Source: Sphagnum magellanicum (lineage: Eukaryota > Streptophyta > Sphagnopsida > Sphagnales > Sphagnaceae). From it: 64,000 bases of DNA. Below are positions 36,161-49,374 of the stretch, one piece after another. The notes below the pieces were generated by a model. The model worked only from the letters and a program-made list of their open reading frames with translations, did no database searches and was not told where the DNA came from. Position 1 is the first letter of the stretch. Each line of letters starts with the position of its first letter. The position numbers and the translations under genes were made by a program. The stretch covers positions 5,491,390-5,555,389 of the forward strand of contig CM038911.1 in the NCBI GenBank assembly GCA_021904315.1. Reading direction: 5' to 3'.

Positions 36161-39100
36161 CACTAGTTAAAAAACGTCAAATTACAACTACAATTTGCAA
36201 CTAAATAATGATTGCAATCAATTTTGCAACTAAAAATGCCTTTAGTGCATAAGTGAAGTTGCATTGAACCTTTAGTTGCAAATGATGACTTAACATGATG
36301 TCAACACGTACATTTTCTATGGATGAAATAAACATATACACTCCCATCCTTTGACTAACATATAACATTTACAACTAGTAAATAACCTTATTGCTAGTTG
36401 CCATTTATCAACATAATATTTTTTTGGGCAAATTTTTTTAATTATTGAAGTGTTAGTCTTAGCCATCCATAGATTTCAACACATTTTCCAATCAGATTTT
36501 GCCAAGTGGCACAACTTGGAGTTTTTATAAATGATTTTATATAATATATAATGAGGAATATCAACACGATAGCTCCAAATTCAACATTTTACATGATGAC
36601 ATTTGGACAGAGGAAAATTTGACACATGACATTAGGAAGAATTTTCAATGAAAATTAATTGTTTTTTTGAAATATTGATTTCAACCATCCATATTTTGTT
36701 CAATTTAGATGTATTTAAATTGTGACACATGGCATAGTCAAAAGTTGCCACATGGCATATTGATTGAATTTTGGAAAAAAAATTTAAAATAAAAATTTAT
36801 TTACACAGGTAGGTTGGTAAAACTAGGTCCATATGAAATACCTATTTACCCAAGATACATATTTATGTAGGCTAATTGCTTACTTACCCACCTACCTAAG
36901 TAGGAAGGTAGGTGAATAGGTAGGAAAGTAGGTGAGTTAAAAAGTAACCATGTAAATATTTTTATTTTATGTTATGTTTTGCATTTAGGTTTAAGCTTTT
37001 TGAACTCATCCCAAATGGCACATGATTTTAAATGTGAAATCAAAAGAGAGAGGCGCCTTTTTTAGAGGTTTTGTAAAGTGACATTAGGAGACAAAACATA
37101 TGGGTTAATTTTTTAGTTACACTTTAATTGCAAATTCAATTGCAATTAAAAAAAAATTTCACACGAGCTTTGGGTTTGTTTTTAGTTTTGTAAATTATGC
37201 AACTAAATAGGTTAAAACAAAGTAACTAGTTAACAAACAAATTAATTAACTAGTAACTAACTACCTACCTAGCCACCAACCCACTTACAAAACTACCTAT
37301 TACATACTATTTTAAAATTATTTTAATAATTTTGGAAGTAAAATTGATTATTATTATATGATAGATTCCAATAATCAATCAATTGGTTCATAGTAATAAT
37401 TTAAAATAATGATTAATTATTTCAAGAAATAGTTATTTAATATCTAATTAATTAATCAATTCATGAATTAATCATTAATTTTTTAAAAACGTATTTTCTT
37501 ATTTTCTAATTATTACCTATAAAATAACATAAATTTCTATGTATTCAATTACTTAAATAAAACAATTGTTTTTGCCTATGAAAACAAACCTTTTCAAATG
37601 TTGGTGATCAAGTAATTAAATTTTTAAAAAGGTATTAATTGACTATCTAAAAACATATATTATCAATTAATTGGCATTACTGAGTATTGCCTATAAATGA
37701 TTAAATTTCTAACTTATTAACTTAATTGGTAGATAGTAAATCAGTTTTAATTAATCATTAATATTAACTACCGAATTGAACTTGTGAATCATGAATTATT
37801 TTATATTTTATAACAAAATAAATATTAAATAATTAATATTTAGTAGCTATTAACCATAATTCTTGATTAACTAGTTAAATCAGATTATTGAAATATTTCA
37901 GAATTTTTAATTAAGGAATAATCAGATAATTATTTATCTGAATAATTAGTCAGAAAATTTACTTTATCCATTTTTAAATTTAGAATAATCAGTTATTTCA
38001 TAGTAACTAAGTATTAAATATTTACTACTATTGAATATAATTATTGAAAAGAATATTCATTGATAAATGTTGAACAATATATTTATTCATAAAACTATTG
38101 AGTTGTTAATAAAAATTAAATAACAATTATTGCATATTTGTTAACTAATCAATTTGGGCTCCACTATGCTTCACACTACCAATGACAATGATTAAATTAT
38201 CTTGTGTGGACATATTAGTTTTGTTGTAATCAATTTCATCTTTTCAAAAAATAAGTTTTAAAAAATTTCACTATATGTTGTTCTTTTCATTAATATTATT
38301 TTCCATTCTTGAATTGTTAGGCAAAATGCCAATGAAAATCCAATTCATTAGAGAAGTTCACAACAAGATATGAACATGCAAAAGAAAAAAAACATTGAAA
38401 GGGTGGAAACCAAACAACAAGATATAAGCAAACAAAAACATTAAAAAGGTGTAAAATAGAAACAAGAAACAAACAGACAAAAGAAAAAAACCATTGAGAG
38501 GGTGTAAGACAAACAACAAAATACAAATAGACAAAAACATTGAAAGGGTAAACAAATAGATAAAAATATTTATTTATTTATTTTTCTGAAATGGAATTTG
38601 ATTTATGATGAATTATAATCCGGAACGACTCTTTTTGTGACAATCACAAAAATATCCATTTTACATAAACCAGTTTTGATGAAACATTGTCATTGGAATT
38701 AATTAATATGAATGATTCATGATAATGAATTATCATTGTATCAATTTATGATTGAATATCTAATTAATCAACATAAAGTTTTGAAGTAATTAAGAAATAA
38801 TAATTTATTACTTATTTAGTTGGTATTAATTAAAATATAAATAAATAGTTAAATTAAATTATTTATTTCATATTTTATAATATCTAATTGATTATTTGAT
38901 AATAATAATTTATCAATAATTAATTCTCATTTAGTAAAATTATTATATCATATTAATATGACCTCGCTACTATAATTTAAATCACAAAGATGGTATATTT
39001 CTAAATGAACCATACAAAATCAAAATGAATTTTTTTCAATCCAGCATGCCCATAATATGAGCAAATATATGTTTAGCATACCTTGAATACAATCAAAATG

Positions 39101-39471
39101 CACTTTAATATGTTAAATATGTTTAATAAATGTTAAATATACCTTGAATAAAAGGTAAATAATAAATTTCTAATGTGGTCTACAAAACCCTAGAGTACAT
39201 TAAATATATAAACACACCATAATAAGTAACCAAATTGCAACTAATTTTGTGACTAAATAAACATAAAAGTCTAGTTTTGGGTGAAAATTTCAAAAAGTTA
39301 GTCAATATGAAAAGATGTGCAATTTAGTAATTGCACCATAGTCAAAAAAATAATTGTAGATCTTAAAGGATGGGAACTAGTTGTAAAACTGATAAAACAA
39401 AGTTGCAAATGATAGATAATTGCACATAGTCACAAATTGAATGATTATATATTACAAGATTTTTAGTAGTG
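36161..39471. mobile_element. Non-autonomous CACTA (CMC/EnSpm)-like DNA transposon
   Basis: The left end reads CACTAGTTAAAAA; the right end, on the minus strand, reads CACTACTAAAAA. They are flanked by a 3-bp target duplication AAC (36,158-36,160 and 39,472-39,474). All three traits are diagnostic of CACTA transposons. Subterminal regions repeat GCAACTAAA and TTGCAAAT-type words. The 3.3-kb interior is very AT-rich, has no transposase-like open frame and contains a minisatellite. It interrupts a Copia reverse transcriptase whose reading resumes on the far side, supporting the boundaries. The terminal repeats are imperfect. Confidence 0.8.
38391..38565. repeat. Minisatellite inside the CACTA-like element
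   Basis: The core AACATTGAAAGGGTG followed by an ACAAACAACAARATA-like block starts at 38,391, 38,437, 38,489 and 38,536. The period is 46-52 bp. Confidence 0.65.
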
Positions 39472-39474
39472 AAC

Positions 39475-39600
39475 AAGGGCACTAGAATAAATTGAAGTGA
39501 TGAAGGAGATGCGATATAAAACACTTGTTGGTAGCCTAATGTATGTCATGGTCACCACCAATTTAGACCTTTGATTATTTTATAATCATTGATTTCATTC
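39475..39600 (+). mobile_element. Second Ty1/Copia fossil, continuation (right part)
   Basis: LVGSLMYVMVTTN near 39,515-39,560 is the conserved block downstream of the Copia reverse transcriptase. It continues the fragment ending at 36,157. Confidence 0.65.
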
Positions 39601-41444
39601 CAAATCATACCACATGTTTTTTCATAATATATTAAAAATATTATTATAAATGCTTTTGAATGACTTGCAACATTAATATAAATTTTGACATTGAAACATG
39701 AAAAATTAAGCACCAAACATTTGCTTTAGCTCTTATTAGTGTGATTGCATCCTTACTGCTTTATAATATTGTAATATATTGTTGTATGAGTAATCAAATT
39801 ATTCATGTTGTAGCTTGCCATAATTATGATGGTTTTCATCATCTCAATATCATATTGTCACAAAATTAATTTCAATATTTGAAGGATGACCCTTGGGTCA
39901 TGCACATGTGAATATTTTAAAAAAACTACCCTCACCTAGAAGGTAGTCCTTCATCAGGTTTGGCAACTAATAGTCAAATAATCAACATATTTTGAAATTT
40001 GAACTTTGGCACATCAATTTTTGAATTTTGGAGTTTCTGTCATGTAAACTTTATCTCTTATTCTCTCTCTATATACCTTCCCATGTCAAAAACTCTCAAA
40101 TTTGAAGTACAATTGTCTAATCTCTCTAGATTGAGTATCATTGCTAGACATTTGAACTTATAGACATGGGTTCAAATTTAACAAAGAACCATTTCAAATG
40201 CAACAAGTGCAACTACCTTGGACCTAACAATGAGGAGTGCATGATTTTTGTTTCGGCTGATTTTCTGAAATTTCAACACAATTGCTTTACAATTTTCCAA
40301 AAGTTTGAAATAAGAAGAAATATTTTAATTAATGCTGAAGCCATTCATGTATCACACACAGACACACAGACACACACACACACACACACACACACAATTT
40401 TTGTCTAAATTTGATCTTTGGCATAAGTATTGGGTGTTGATCGTAACATGAGGGTAAAATAAAAATGATTTTGGCCCAAGGATCTCAATCATTGTTTTTA
40501 ATCAATTTCAACAAAAGTGATAAGTTGTTGGAAAAATACTGTTTTCCAAGCATCTCCCAAAAACATTTATAGTCTGACACCAAAAAAAATCACTAATGGA
40601 CCCCACAAGCATAATGTGTCAAAGGGTAAGCTTTATTGGTACTAATGCTTGAAATTGGACATTTAAGAATCTGTGACAATAGTTTCTTGTAGTCTTTAAA
40701 TTTTATTTGATTTTCCAATTCATTTAGATTCATGAGATAGTCCATTACTACCACATATCAAGACATGTCAGGATTCAGAATGCATTAAAACTATGCCAAA
40801 ATGATCATATACATGCATTTAAACAGGAATCATGAACATCAACCACCTTTTTAGCAAGTAGTCAGTCACACAGGTCTCTCCCAATGGCGATGGTAGGAGA
40901 AGCAACAGAGAAACCATGAAGAAGGAAATATTACACCAAAAAAACAAAAAAAAAAACCTTATGTGTGCCTTTTTATTTTTAATTGTAGAAATATACCTTA
41001 CCTTATTTACCCTCCACTTGCAAACATATTGTAGATCCTCAAGGTAAAAGATACCTTGCAAAAACTTAGAACCTAATGTAAAACCCAATAAAGGTATAAG
41101 CAAAATTGATTTACCCTCCATGCCTATGTTCAATTACCAAGGCATGCTATCATTGGGTTTTATTCTCAAGGTATATAGGAATAACAAATGCTTTCTTATT
41201 CTGTTTTGGAATAAATTAAAGCTCAAACCTTGAAGCACAAAAACATGAGTTTATCTTAGACCATGATGCAGCAAATTCTACAACCTTGAATCAAAGTGTG
41301 ACAAGAAACAGGGTCAACAATATGGACAAGCATTTGGAAGGGAAAACTCTTGTACAATTGACATTCATTTATTATGATCTTCATTACACACAGTGAACTG
41401 AGGCAAAGCTTCCGATTCCACACCAATTCACCTGTGTTCATGAA
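39600..41444. other. AT-rich intergenic DNA
   Basis: No gene is recognised. It contains a CA microsatellite (40,353-40,396). The right end is the 3' flank of the zinc-ribbon gene. Confidence 0.4.
40353..40396. repeat. CA microsatellite
   Basis: About 44 bp of CA repeats with two GA interruptions. Confidence 0.85.
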
Positions 41445-44400
41445 TCACAATCCCAGCCGTTTCGTGCCACATTCTGAGCAGAACTTAGATGTTTCTCGGA
41501 TGTATGGCATGCCGCATTCATCACAAAATTTTGGAGGACCTGCAGGTTGCTGTTTGGACATTGTGAAGTGTCAGTAGGTAGAAATCTGTAGCAATAATCT
41601 ATTTGCAGCCTTGTCAGACACTACTTAGTCACTTCAATTCAACCCCTGTTGCAAGAATGAAATTTCAGAGAAACCTCCACAACAACTGTTTGAAGGGAAC
41701 ACAACAATGCATGCAGTCATAACCTTGTGAGAGTTGCTCATTAAGTGTCAGACCATCACCTTCATCACAAATAGCAGTGACAAGCTCCCATGACTACTCA
41801 CTGACTTCATCAGCTAGAAATGATGGGTGTAGATAAGTATATAATAAGCTCCTCAAAATTTCAGCAAACCATTCTACAAAATCTGCATCCTGGGCTTCTG
41901 TTGCATTTCTGAAAGCAATGAGAAGACTTAATCGTGATGGTGGCTACCACTCAAGAGACATAGCTAATTGTAAAAGTCAGCAGTATCCTCATTCATTGCA
42001 ATATATACAGCATATAAGCATCACACATGGCAGCCCAAACAAACAGTAGAATTAATCTTTGCAACTCAAATCCTGCATGTGTGAGGGTGGTCGCAACAAA
42101 ATCCAAGCAAAGCTCATAAGAAAATGTAGGTCCCAAGAAGGAGTTTTGAACATGGAAAGGAACAGACCGCAACCACCATGATGCCATTTTGCATTGCTGA
42201 TGATTCCAATTGTCTTGACACATGGGGGGAGGTCTGTGGTGTATGGTTCTTTGTATGCTGTAAGTGCTGTAGTACATGGGTTGGTGTATGTTGCTGGTGC
42301 TGCACAAGATTCTCATGCTGTTGTTGCTGCCAACCATAAATTTTCCAGATTGTTAATCAGGTGCAAAAAGGATGCTTACTTATGGTCAGAGTCATGAAAT
42401 GTTAACCTTGACCAAACAGTTTCAAATTCAAATGTGACAAGCATGCTGAGTCGATGGTTTATAAGTATCTACAATTGATCCTTGCAGGCACGACAGAAAT
42501 TTAAAACATATATAGTAGGCTCCACTTTTAACTGTACAAATCTCTAGCCCCACACAGAAGATTATGAACCCACAGATCACAGAAATGGATAAATGGTCAT
42601 GCCTATGAAGAGAAATCAATAACTCAAAGTATGTTGATCATCAGAAATGCACAAAGTTACCAACCAGTGGATGAGGTTGCACAGTTCCAGGTTCTGAGAT
42701 CACGAATGGCTGCAGGCCCATACCAACCAAATCAAACCAATCAGAATTGAAGAAGAAAACAAAAACATATCTCCTTTATAGTCTGACACTCCATCATTAA
42801 TTCTCTGGTTTTCCCTTGGGTTGGTTCTTTCTCCTATACGACTCTTGCAGACATGCACGATAATGCCGCAAAAAAGGACAGCAGATGCTGAGTTCCTATT
42901 GACTACCAAACCAGGAGCAAGGACAAACCTGTGGACATAAAGCAGAAGGTGACATGTTCGGAGGAGGTTCCCCACTTACAGAGGGCTGAAAGATCAACAT
43001 AATGAAACTACCTTTGCTTCTCCCAGCCAAGTATTACAATCTTCAAACTTTGTCACATTTGTATCTCTCTAACCAAAGCCAAACAGAGAGGGATCCACAA
43101 GGCTGCTATGGGGAATTACTGAGAGGACTGGCAGGCTGGAGAGTGAGTGCTGTGGAGCCCGTCGATGCTTGACTCGGGCTGCAAAATACTTATAGTCAGA
43201 CTCACAAACTTGTACATCATGCCTTCCTGTTAAGCGCTTAAACCTGCAGACAGCCCCTTCAACACAGAAGTCAGAGCACAATGAGCAAAAAGAGGTTTAA
43301 TCTTCTAATCAGATGTCTCTTAGGTTAAATACTAGAGCATTAGTCTTTGCCAGGTCTCTGCTTGCTAGTAAGACAAGATCGTGTCTTGCTGCTGATCCAC
43401 ATGCAAAAGGAGCTTATCAAACAGAATAATCAACTTTATAGGGTTTTCAGCTGGATTACACAACTAAATTGTTTCAAGATTCATAAGGCAAGTATAGCTG
43501 CTTGTCCACATGAAAAGAACTTTCTGACACAAGCATTTGCTCTTTGAGCTATGTTGATAAACTCTGCCAATCTGTAACCTATGAACAAGATATCATAGCT
43601 TCAGGATGGGCCAACTTGATATCTACGCTAAGTCAACATCAAGAGGTATACAAACAAAGAGATTCACACAAAGAGACATATGGTACACAAACAGAGGACA
43701 ATGGTAGGAGCTGACATACCATTCAGCATCATCAGGAGGAATATTGGGTCGCTCCACAAGCTCCAAGCCATGGACTACAACAAATCGCACACGCTTCTCT
43801 TCACCAGTCACTAACTGCGGGAACTTAGTGCGTGCCTCCAATGCTGATGCCATCTCACGCCTCTTGAAAGTCATTGACTCTCCTGCAACCCCATGCACAG
43901 TTGCTAAGGTCATGCTTAGATTTGCTATGACTTGTTACATAGTATTGATGATGCAGAGAGCAAAGATTGGACACTAGAAATATGTAAGCCATTGACTGTT
44001 CTTTGAGTCAAAATAATGGCAAAGAATGACTTACATTATTTTACTTATTGACTGGCAGTTATGTAAGCCATTCACTGCCACTATTTTGACTCAAAGAACA
44101 TAATTTTTCCACTAGGGATGGGTGATTTTCTGTGTGGAAGGAGGGCACCAAGAACCCAGGGTATTAGGAGGGGAGCAGGTAAGAGATTGGAGAGTGGAAA
44201 GCCATACCAAAGGCACAGTTTCCGTCTCTATATGTGTCTGGGGATGTGAGAGAGTGGTTTGATCCCTGCATTGACTTGTCAGACTCTGTGTCATCCAGAG
44301 TCAGATCAGAGAGGCAAAGAAAGCAAGAATATAATTGGGAGGGCTGTGGGGTCTACCAGACAAAGATATACAATGAGAAGACATGAATAGGTTGGTTGAT

Positions 44401-46229
44401 GACATCAAGAGGTGCTCCTGTTAAGGGAGGGTTTAGTTTGTGGTTTCCTAATACACTACAAACTACTCAAGTACAAACCTAAATATGAGTGAAAAATATT
44501 TTGCAATGCTTTATGTCCCTCCCTTTGTTTTACTCAGAAAGGGTTATTTCTTCAGGCATTGCAACCATACCAAACAAGAGAGGAGAGTATGAGCTCAAAG
44601 AACAGCTCATATGAATTTTGACCTCACAAAAGGTCCCTTCATACAGGAAATGTTGAGAGCTATGCAGTTGTTGGATGAGAATAAAAGCCAAACAGAGAGG
44701 ACAGTTGTTTTGAAGAAGGTAAAGCCTAATCTAAGCAAGTTGTTAAGGCAACACATCTAACTAGCTTCTTACCTGACTTTGGGTACTTCTTAATAAGCCT
44801 CCTGTACAATCCACCTGCAGCTTCAAGAGCCACACCAAATGTTTTCTCATGAAGACCCTCAACTGTGGCCAGCCGTAGGTTAACCTCCCGAATGAGTGTC
44901 TCATACAGGTTAGCCACAAACGTCAATGGCAGCAAGTATCTTGGATCACCTTCATATTGTGAATCCCTTGACTTTCGCTTTTTTGACTTGTCAAGATAGT
45001 TCATATCTGGTGACTCAGGAACAGGAATAATGTGGTATGTGATGAAGTTGTCAATAATCAGCTGCAGGAAGCGAGCTCTTGTAGATTCTATAGGGATAAC
45101 ATCTGCTTACACAAAAAAACAAAGTTGACCAGTCAGGCAATGTCAAATTCAATGATGTCCTGGTTAAAATAAGAAAATACCAAACAGCCATGGGCATGTG
45201 TGTGTGTTTGCCAGCTTCTTCTAATAGGGCACTGCAACAGTGTCACTAGACATCCCAAAGAGTGGATGGTTCCATCAATCTGGTTCCAAATCTTGATGAA
45301 GAACCCCTCTCAAAAGTCCCACAGACTTCAAAAATGGTAGCGTAGATCATCTCAATTCCCGACTAAGAGCCGTTGAACCATCCCATTTAAGACTCTGGCA
45401 AAAAAACTCACCATTGATAGTAAGGACACCATAGGGTGATTGTGAGCCATCATTGTTCAATGGTAATGACTGCTCCAAGTTTGGTCCATCCACTTCCTCC
45501 AAACCAATGTCGGCATATGAATGTGGCCCACAATCCTGCCACATTTTGCACAACCACCTGTCAATCCTACACATGCATATCATCTCAATGCTAAATCCAT
45601 TGACACCCTCTCAAAACAATGAGCCACTCATGAAATTACCGTATGACCACAAAATTTAGTAACAGCATTCTCTAATTGCACTGAGTGCAAGAGCTGCAGA
45701 CCCTACAGTATTGGGGAAAGAACAGATGTGAACAGCCCCTGAAATCATCACAAGCATTCCAAGTACTAGAAACGAGCTCCAGCATATAACAATCCAATTG
45801 CTAGGAGCAAGGACTAGAGAGCTCAGAAAATTGTTTATGAAACCAATCCGAGTCCATTGGATCAACTTCTCAGCAGAAAGTCATTAGAATTCAAAAGAAA
45901 TAATACCAAGCTCGAGCAGAAAATAACAAACATTTTCCAATTTTTCTGTCGCCAAAAAAATGTCATCAACAAGAATGATGTTCTCAAGTCAGACTACACA
46001 AAAAAGAAAAAAATTGACAATTGCAAGGGCGAGAAAAGAGTTTACACACCCCAGCAGAAGCAGAGTCGTTATCGTTTTCCAAATCATCGCCCGTCGCCAC
46101 GCCCCTATCGGCGTCCAAGATGGCGTCAACATGTGCGTTTCTCGAGTCCACAGTGTTCAAGTCATGAAGCGCGTCACCTGCCAAGCTCTCGGCGTCGTAG
46201 TGTCCGGCCGGCGCCAACCGCGCGGCCAT
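41445..46229 (-). CDS. Conserved plant protein of unknown function with a C-terminal zinc ribbon
   Basis: The first five exons join in frame: 46229-46048, 45557-45412, 45102-44773, 43882-43720 and 43243-43074. Conserved text includes WLCKMWQDCGPHS, STRARFLQLIIDNFITYH, ATVEGLHEKTFGVALEAAG, TFKRREMASALEARTKFPQL, EEKRVRFVVVHGL and FKRLTGRHDVQVC. Likely further exons are 42985-42929, 42709-42661, about 42330-42175 and about 41910-41724; the phase into 42985 does not fit my model. The last exon, 41539-41445, encodes a double CxxC zinc ribbon (FCDECG, then FCSECG) ending KRLGL. The start Met lies in a GC-rich first exon. An in-frame TAG at 41,794-41,796 splits otherwise coherent coding text ahead of the ribbon, so the copy may make a protein without it, or be mis-modelled. 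I cannot name the function. Confidence 0.65.
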
Positions 46230-48115
46230 CCTCCTCTTCCTCCTCCCAGACCGTCCGTCTCTTAGGAATAATTATGTAATGCTTACACTTGTGTCATCAC
46301 TGTTGAAAAGGCAAACTCCTGGACATCAAGCTCCAATGCTTAGAAGCTTTACTTCGTATCAGCTGCTTTGTTATTGCCATAGGATAGATGAGCGAAAAAT
46401 TCCGAAGAAATAGTACAAAAATCCGAACAAGGTTTCCGAATTGGAGCATCATCAGCAGCAGCAATTGGCTTTAGCATTCGTCGCAGCAACAAAAAAAAAA
46501 AAAAAAAAAAAAAAACAAAAAAACAAAACGAAACGAAACACTTAGACCAAGAGGACGGAAGAGAAGAAGTTTAGTTTGAACGGAAAAAGCGGTCGGCAAC
46601 AAAAGTGATCGAACCCCGTGCCCGTCACCAGAGCTGCTGCGACGACGGAACAAACCCTCGTCTTCCGAGCCTCCCTTCTGCCTTCCGCCATCGCCGTAGC
46701 GAAAACACAAAGCAAAATAGAACCCCACCCGTCCTTCCTCACCCGCTCTCTCGCCGCGTCCCTCGATCCCTCAACTCCATTACAATAAGAAACTCCAGCC
46801 CTCATGGATGCCAATATATCTACCATAGATGGAAAACACATTTCTCGTGGATGAGTCGACTGGATACAACCTTCTTCATCCGTCGTAAATTTGAGAGAAT
46901 ACGAGAATACCGCTAGTCACCATGTCTTCGTGGATGAATATCGCCTGCTCTACTGACATTACCGTAAGCGAGCCAGCCTTCACGGATGGGAAAGAATCTT
47001 ATCGTTACTGACTATACAAGTGCGCGTGAGGGTGTCTTTCTCTGTGTTTGTTTGCTGTGCTGCTCTTCTTCTTTCTCTTCCAGATCAGCAGGTGATTGCA
47101 GAGCATTTTGCAGAGCATTTTGATGGAGCTTTACAGTAGTAGTAGTCAACAACAACAACAGTCTGCAGCAGCAGTAAAGCAAGAGCTGGGATTTTTTTGG
47201 TTTTTTTTTGTTTTTTTGTTGGGTTGTGTTTTTTCTTGTTTTGTTTTGGTGCAAGTGATAAAGAGTGAGAGCAGAGTTTGTCTGACAACAGTGCATTTGA
47301 GTTTTTGCAGGGTGATAATGATGATGATGAGTTTGTGCAAGTAATGAGAGAATCACCACTACTGTTCCCCCATCATCAAGCATGCTTGCCGGTTGTTTGA
47401 GAGAATCACATATTGAGAAAGTGGATATAGCCCTGGTCAGATGAGGCAACAAAGGATCTCAAACCATCGATGAAGCTACACAAATGGTGAAAAAGTACAC
47501 TCCTAAACACACACTGATGAAGCTCTAGGCAGGTTCCCTACAATAAGCACACTCAAAATACAAAGGAATTTTTTTTCCCAAAATTCTTGCTGAGAAGACC
47601 ACGTGTGGGCAAAAAGTACGTCTACATCCGAACAAATGAACTGAGCTTCTAATATGCATCAGTGAAATTGATGTTCTTTGTTCAATGTTCGAACTCAATT
47701 TTGATTGCAATCCAACATATGTCATACCTCACAATATCAAGCCAGTAGTTTTGTTAATTATGGGAGTGCATTTTGTTCTCTTCAAAAAATGCAACCATTT
47801 TAATAACCCTTACACACCCAAAGCATCACAAGCTTGCAACAGGTTTAAAACTGGACTTCAACAGAAACTTCTTTGACAACTGAGTCAAACTAGCCCTGGG
47901 TAAAGCAGGCAGACACAGCCTGCATATAAAGTCTTTCTTCTGTTTGTCCTTCCCTTGGTTTCAGACCAATCAGTCTTTTCATGTTGAACTTTGTCTTCAA
48001 ATACAAATGCCGAAAATAGGAAATCACTATACAAATCCCCCTTTCTGACCCCAGAAATGTAGATGGTACTTAAGAGACACACATCTCTTCACATCCTTCA
48101 GAATTGTCTACACTC
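46230..48115. other. Intergenic stretch between zinc-ribbon gene and MON1-like exons
   Basis: It contains the GC-rich 5' flank of the zinc-ribbon gene, an A-run of about 25 bases (46,490-46,515) and a CAG/CAA/GTA-rich trinucleotide patch (about 47,095-47,190). The C-terminal half expected for MON1 was looked for here and not found. No other gene is recognised. Confidence 0.4.
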
Positions 48116-49374
48116 TTAACCCATGTTTCTGTAATTGGAGAGCAGAAGGATGTCATTGGGTGACACCACACCATTGCACAGACCCGCCATACTTATCACC
48201 TGTACATAGTAAGCACAATATGAATTAGAACTCACCCCTTGCATCCAGAGTAAATATGTGTGCATAGTTGAACATATTCCTTTGTATAGTCTTTGACCAT
48301 TGCTGTATGCAGCAATTGGGTGGATCAATCTAAGGCTCCAATGGGATGCTCGACTTTAAGAAATGCTCATACAATGAAATTTTCAATCAAAAAGCTCACC
48401 TTTGGACCACACATAAGAAGGCCAAATAGAACAGCCAGTTCTGGCATGGCTTGAAGGGCAGCCCCAGCAGCTTGGCATTTGCATATGCAAAAGGGATGCA
48501 CATATATGAGTGTCAGAAAGGTGGCCACATTCCTATGAACAGAAAAGATCAGAAATTTGAAATTAGCAGCATAGAACTAATTGACTCATGAATTTCAAGC
48601 TCCCCATTGTATGGGTCCACATCAAATGCTGTCATAGCAGCCAACATACTGAGATAGTTCGCAGAAAATCAACCGCCTGCATGAAAGCAAACAGAACTGT
48701 CAGTTTCAATATGTCTGGTTTTGACAGTAGTTTTCCATGACTCACACCTTGAGGTTCTGTTAATGTATAGTATCATGAGCAGTGAGTCTTTAGTTGCTAT
48801 CAAACACATGTCCCAGGTACATTGCACATGTGCAGTCAACCTCATAACCAATGAGATCATGAACCTACCTGACCATGTAGAAGCTCCAGCTGCTTCCTCA
48901 ATCTGTGGGCTGGTTCATCTATTGCACTAATTGACACCAAATACAGGGGGGCATCTTCATTAAAAATACTGTCTGCAAAACCATGCATACTCAGCTTCAA
49001 TATTTACACCAACTATGGCACAGAAGGCTGGTCTGGTAACCATGGCAAACAGCTTCATCCTATGTATATGCCTCACAATTTTGTCATTTTTCAACAGTAG
49101 ATGAAGAGGGTCAAAGCAAGAAAGTATCCCTGCCTGCTAAACTCCTGCACACAAATTCACACCATCAAAGAGTCTATTGTTGCACTAGAAGATGCACAAA
49201 GTGCAATGCCAACAAGGGAGGTTCCTCTTCTGCTACCATGTCTAACATTTGAACTGAAAAAAAAATCCAAGCCTGATATCAAGACAATGGGTGGCTCAGT
49301 GGTGACTAACCTGATGGTCAACAGCTTTCACCAACTGCATAGTGTCACCATATCAGCACTCAAATAGCCATGTC
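48116..49374 (-). pseudogene. MON1: Partial MON1 (SAND family) gene, probably decaying
   Basis: MON1 with CCZ1 activates Rab7 on late endosomes and vacuoles. Four exon-like blocks are visible in gene order. 49374-49311 has YGDTMQLVKAVDHQ. 48968-48879 has EDAPLYLVSISAIDEP, then LRKQLELLHGQ. 48532-48400 has QAAGAALQAMPELAVLFG, then LLMCGPK. 48199-48116 has VVSPNDILLLSN. These match the central part of MON1. An in-frame TGA precedes YGDTM. In the third block the segment before QAAG looks locally out of register (CIPFAYAN appears in the next frame), as if two shifts compensate. The block between the second and third is unclear near 48,640, and the C-terminal third was not found. The family call is firm; whether any product is made is doubtful. 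Confidence 0.65.

Noticed and set aside
40166-40408. 80-codon open frame with a CNKCNYLG motif
   Set aside because: A single CxxC, a tail running into a CA microsatellite and no recognisable homologue; likely chance.
46605-46916. 103-codon plus-strand open frame upstream of the zinc-ribbon gene
   Set aside because: Arg/Ser-rich GC-biased composition without family match; more likely leader or promoter DNA.
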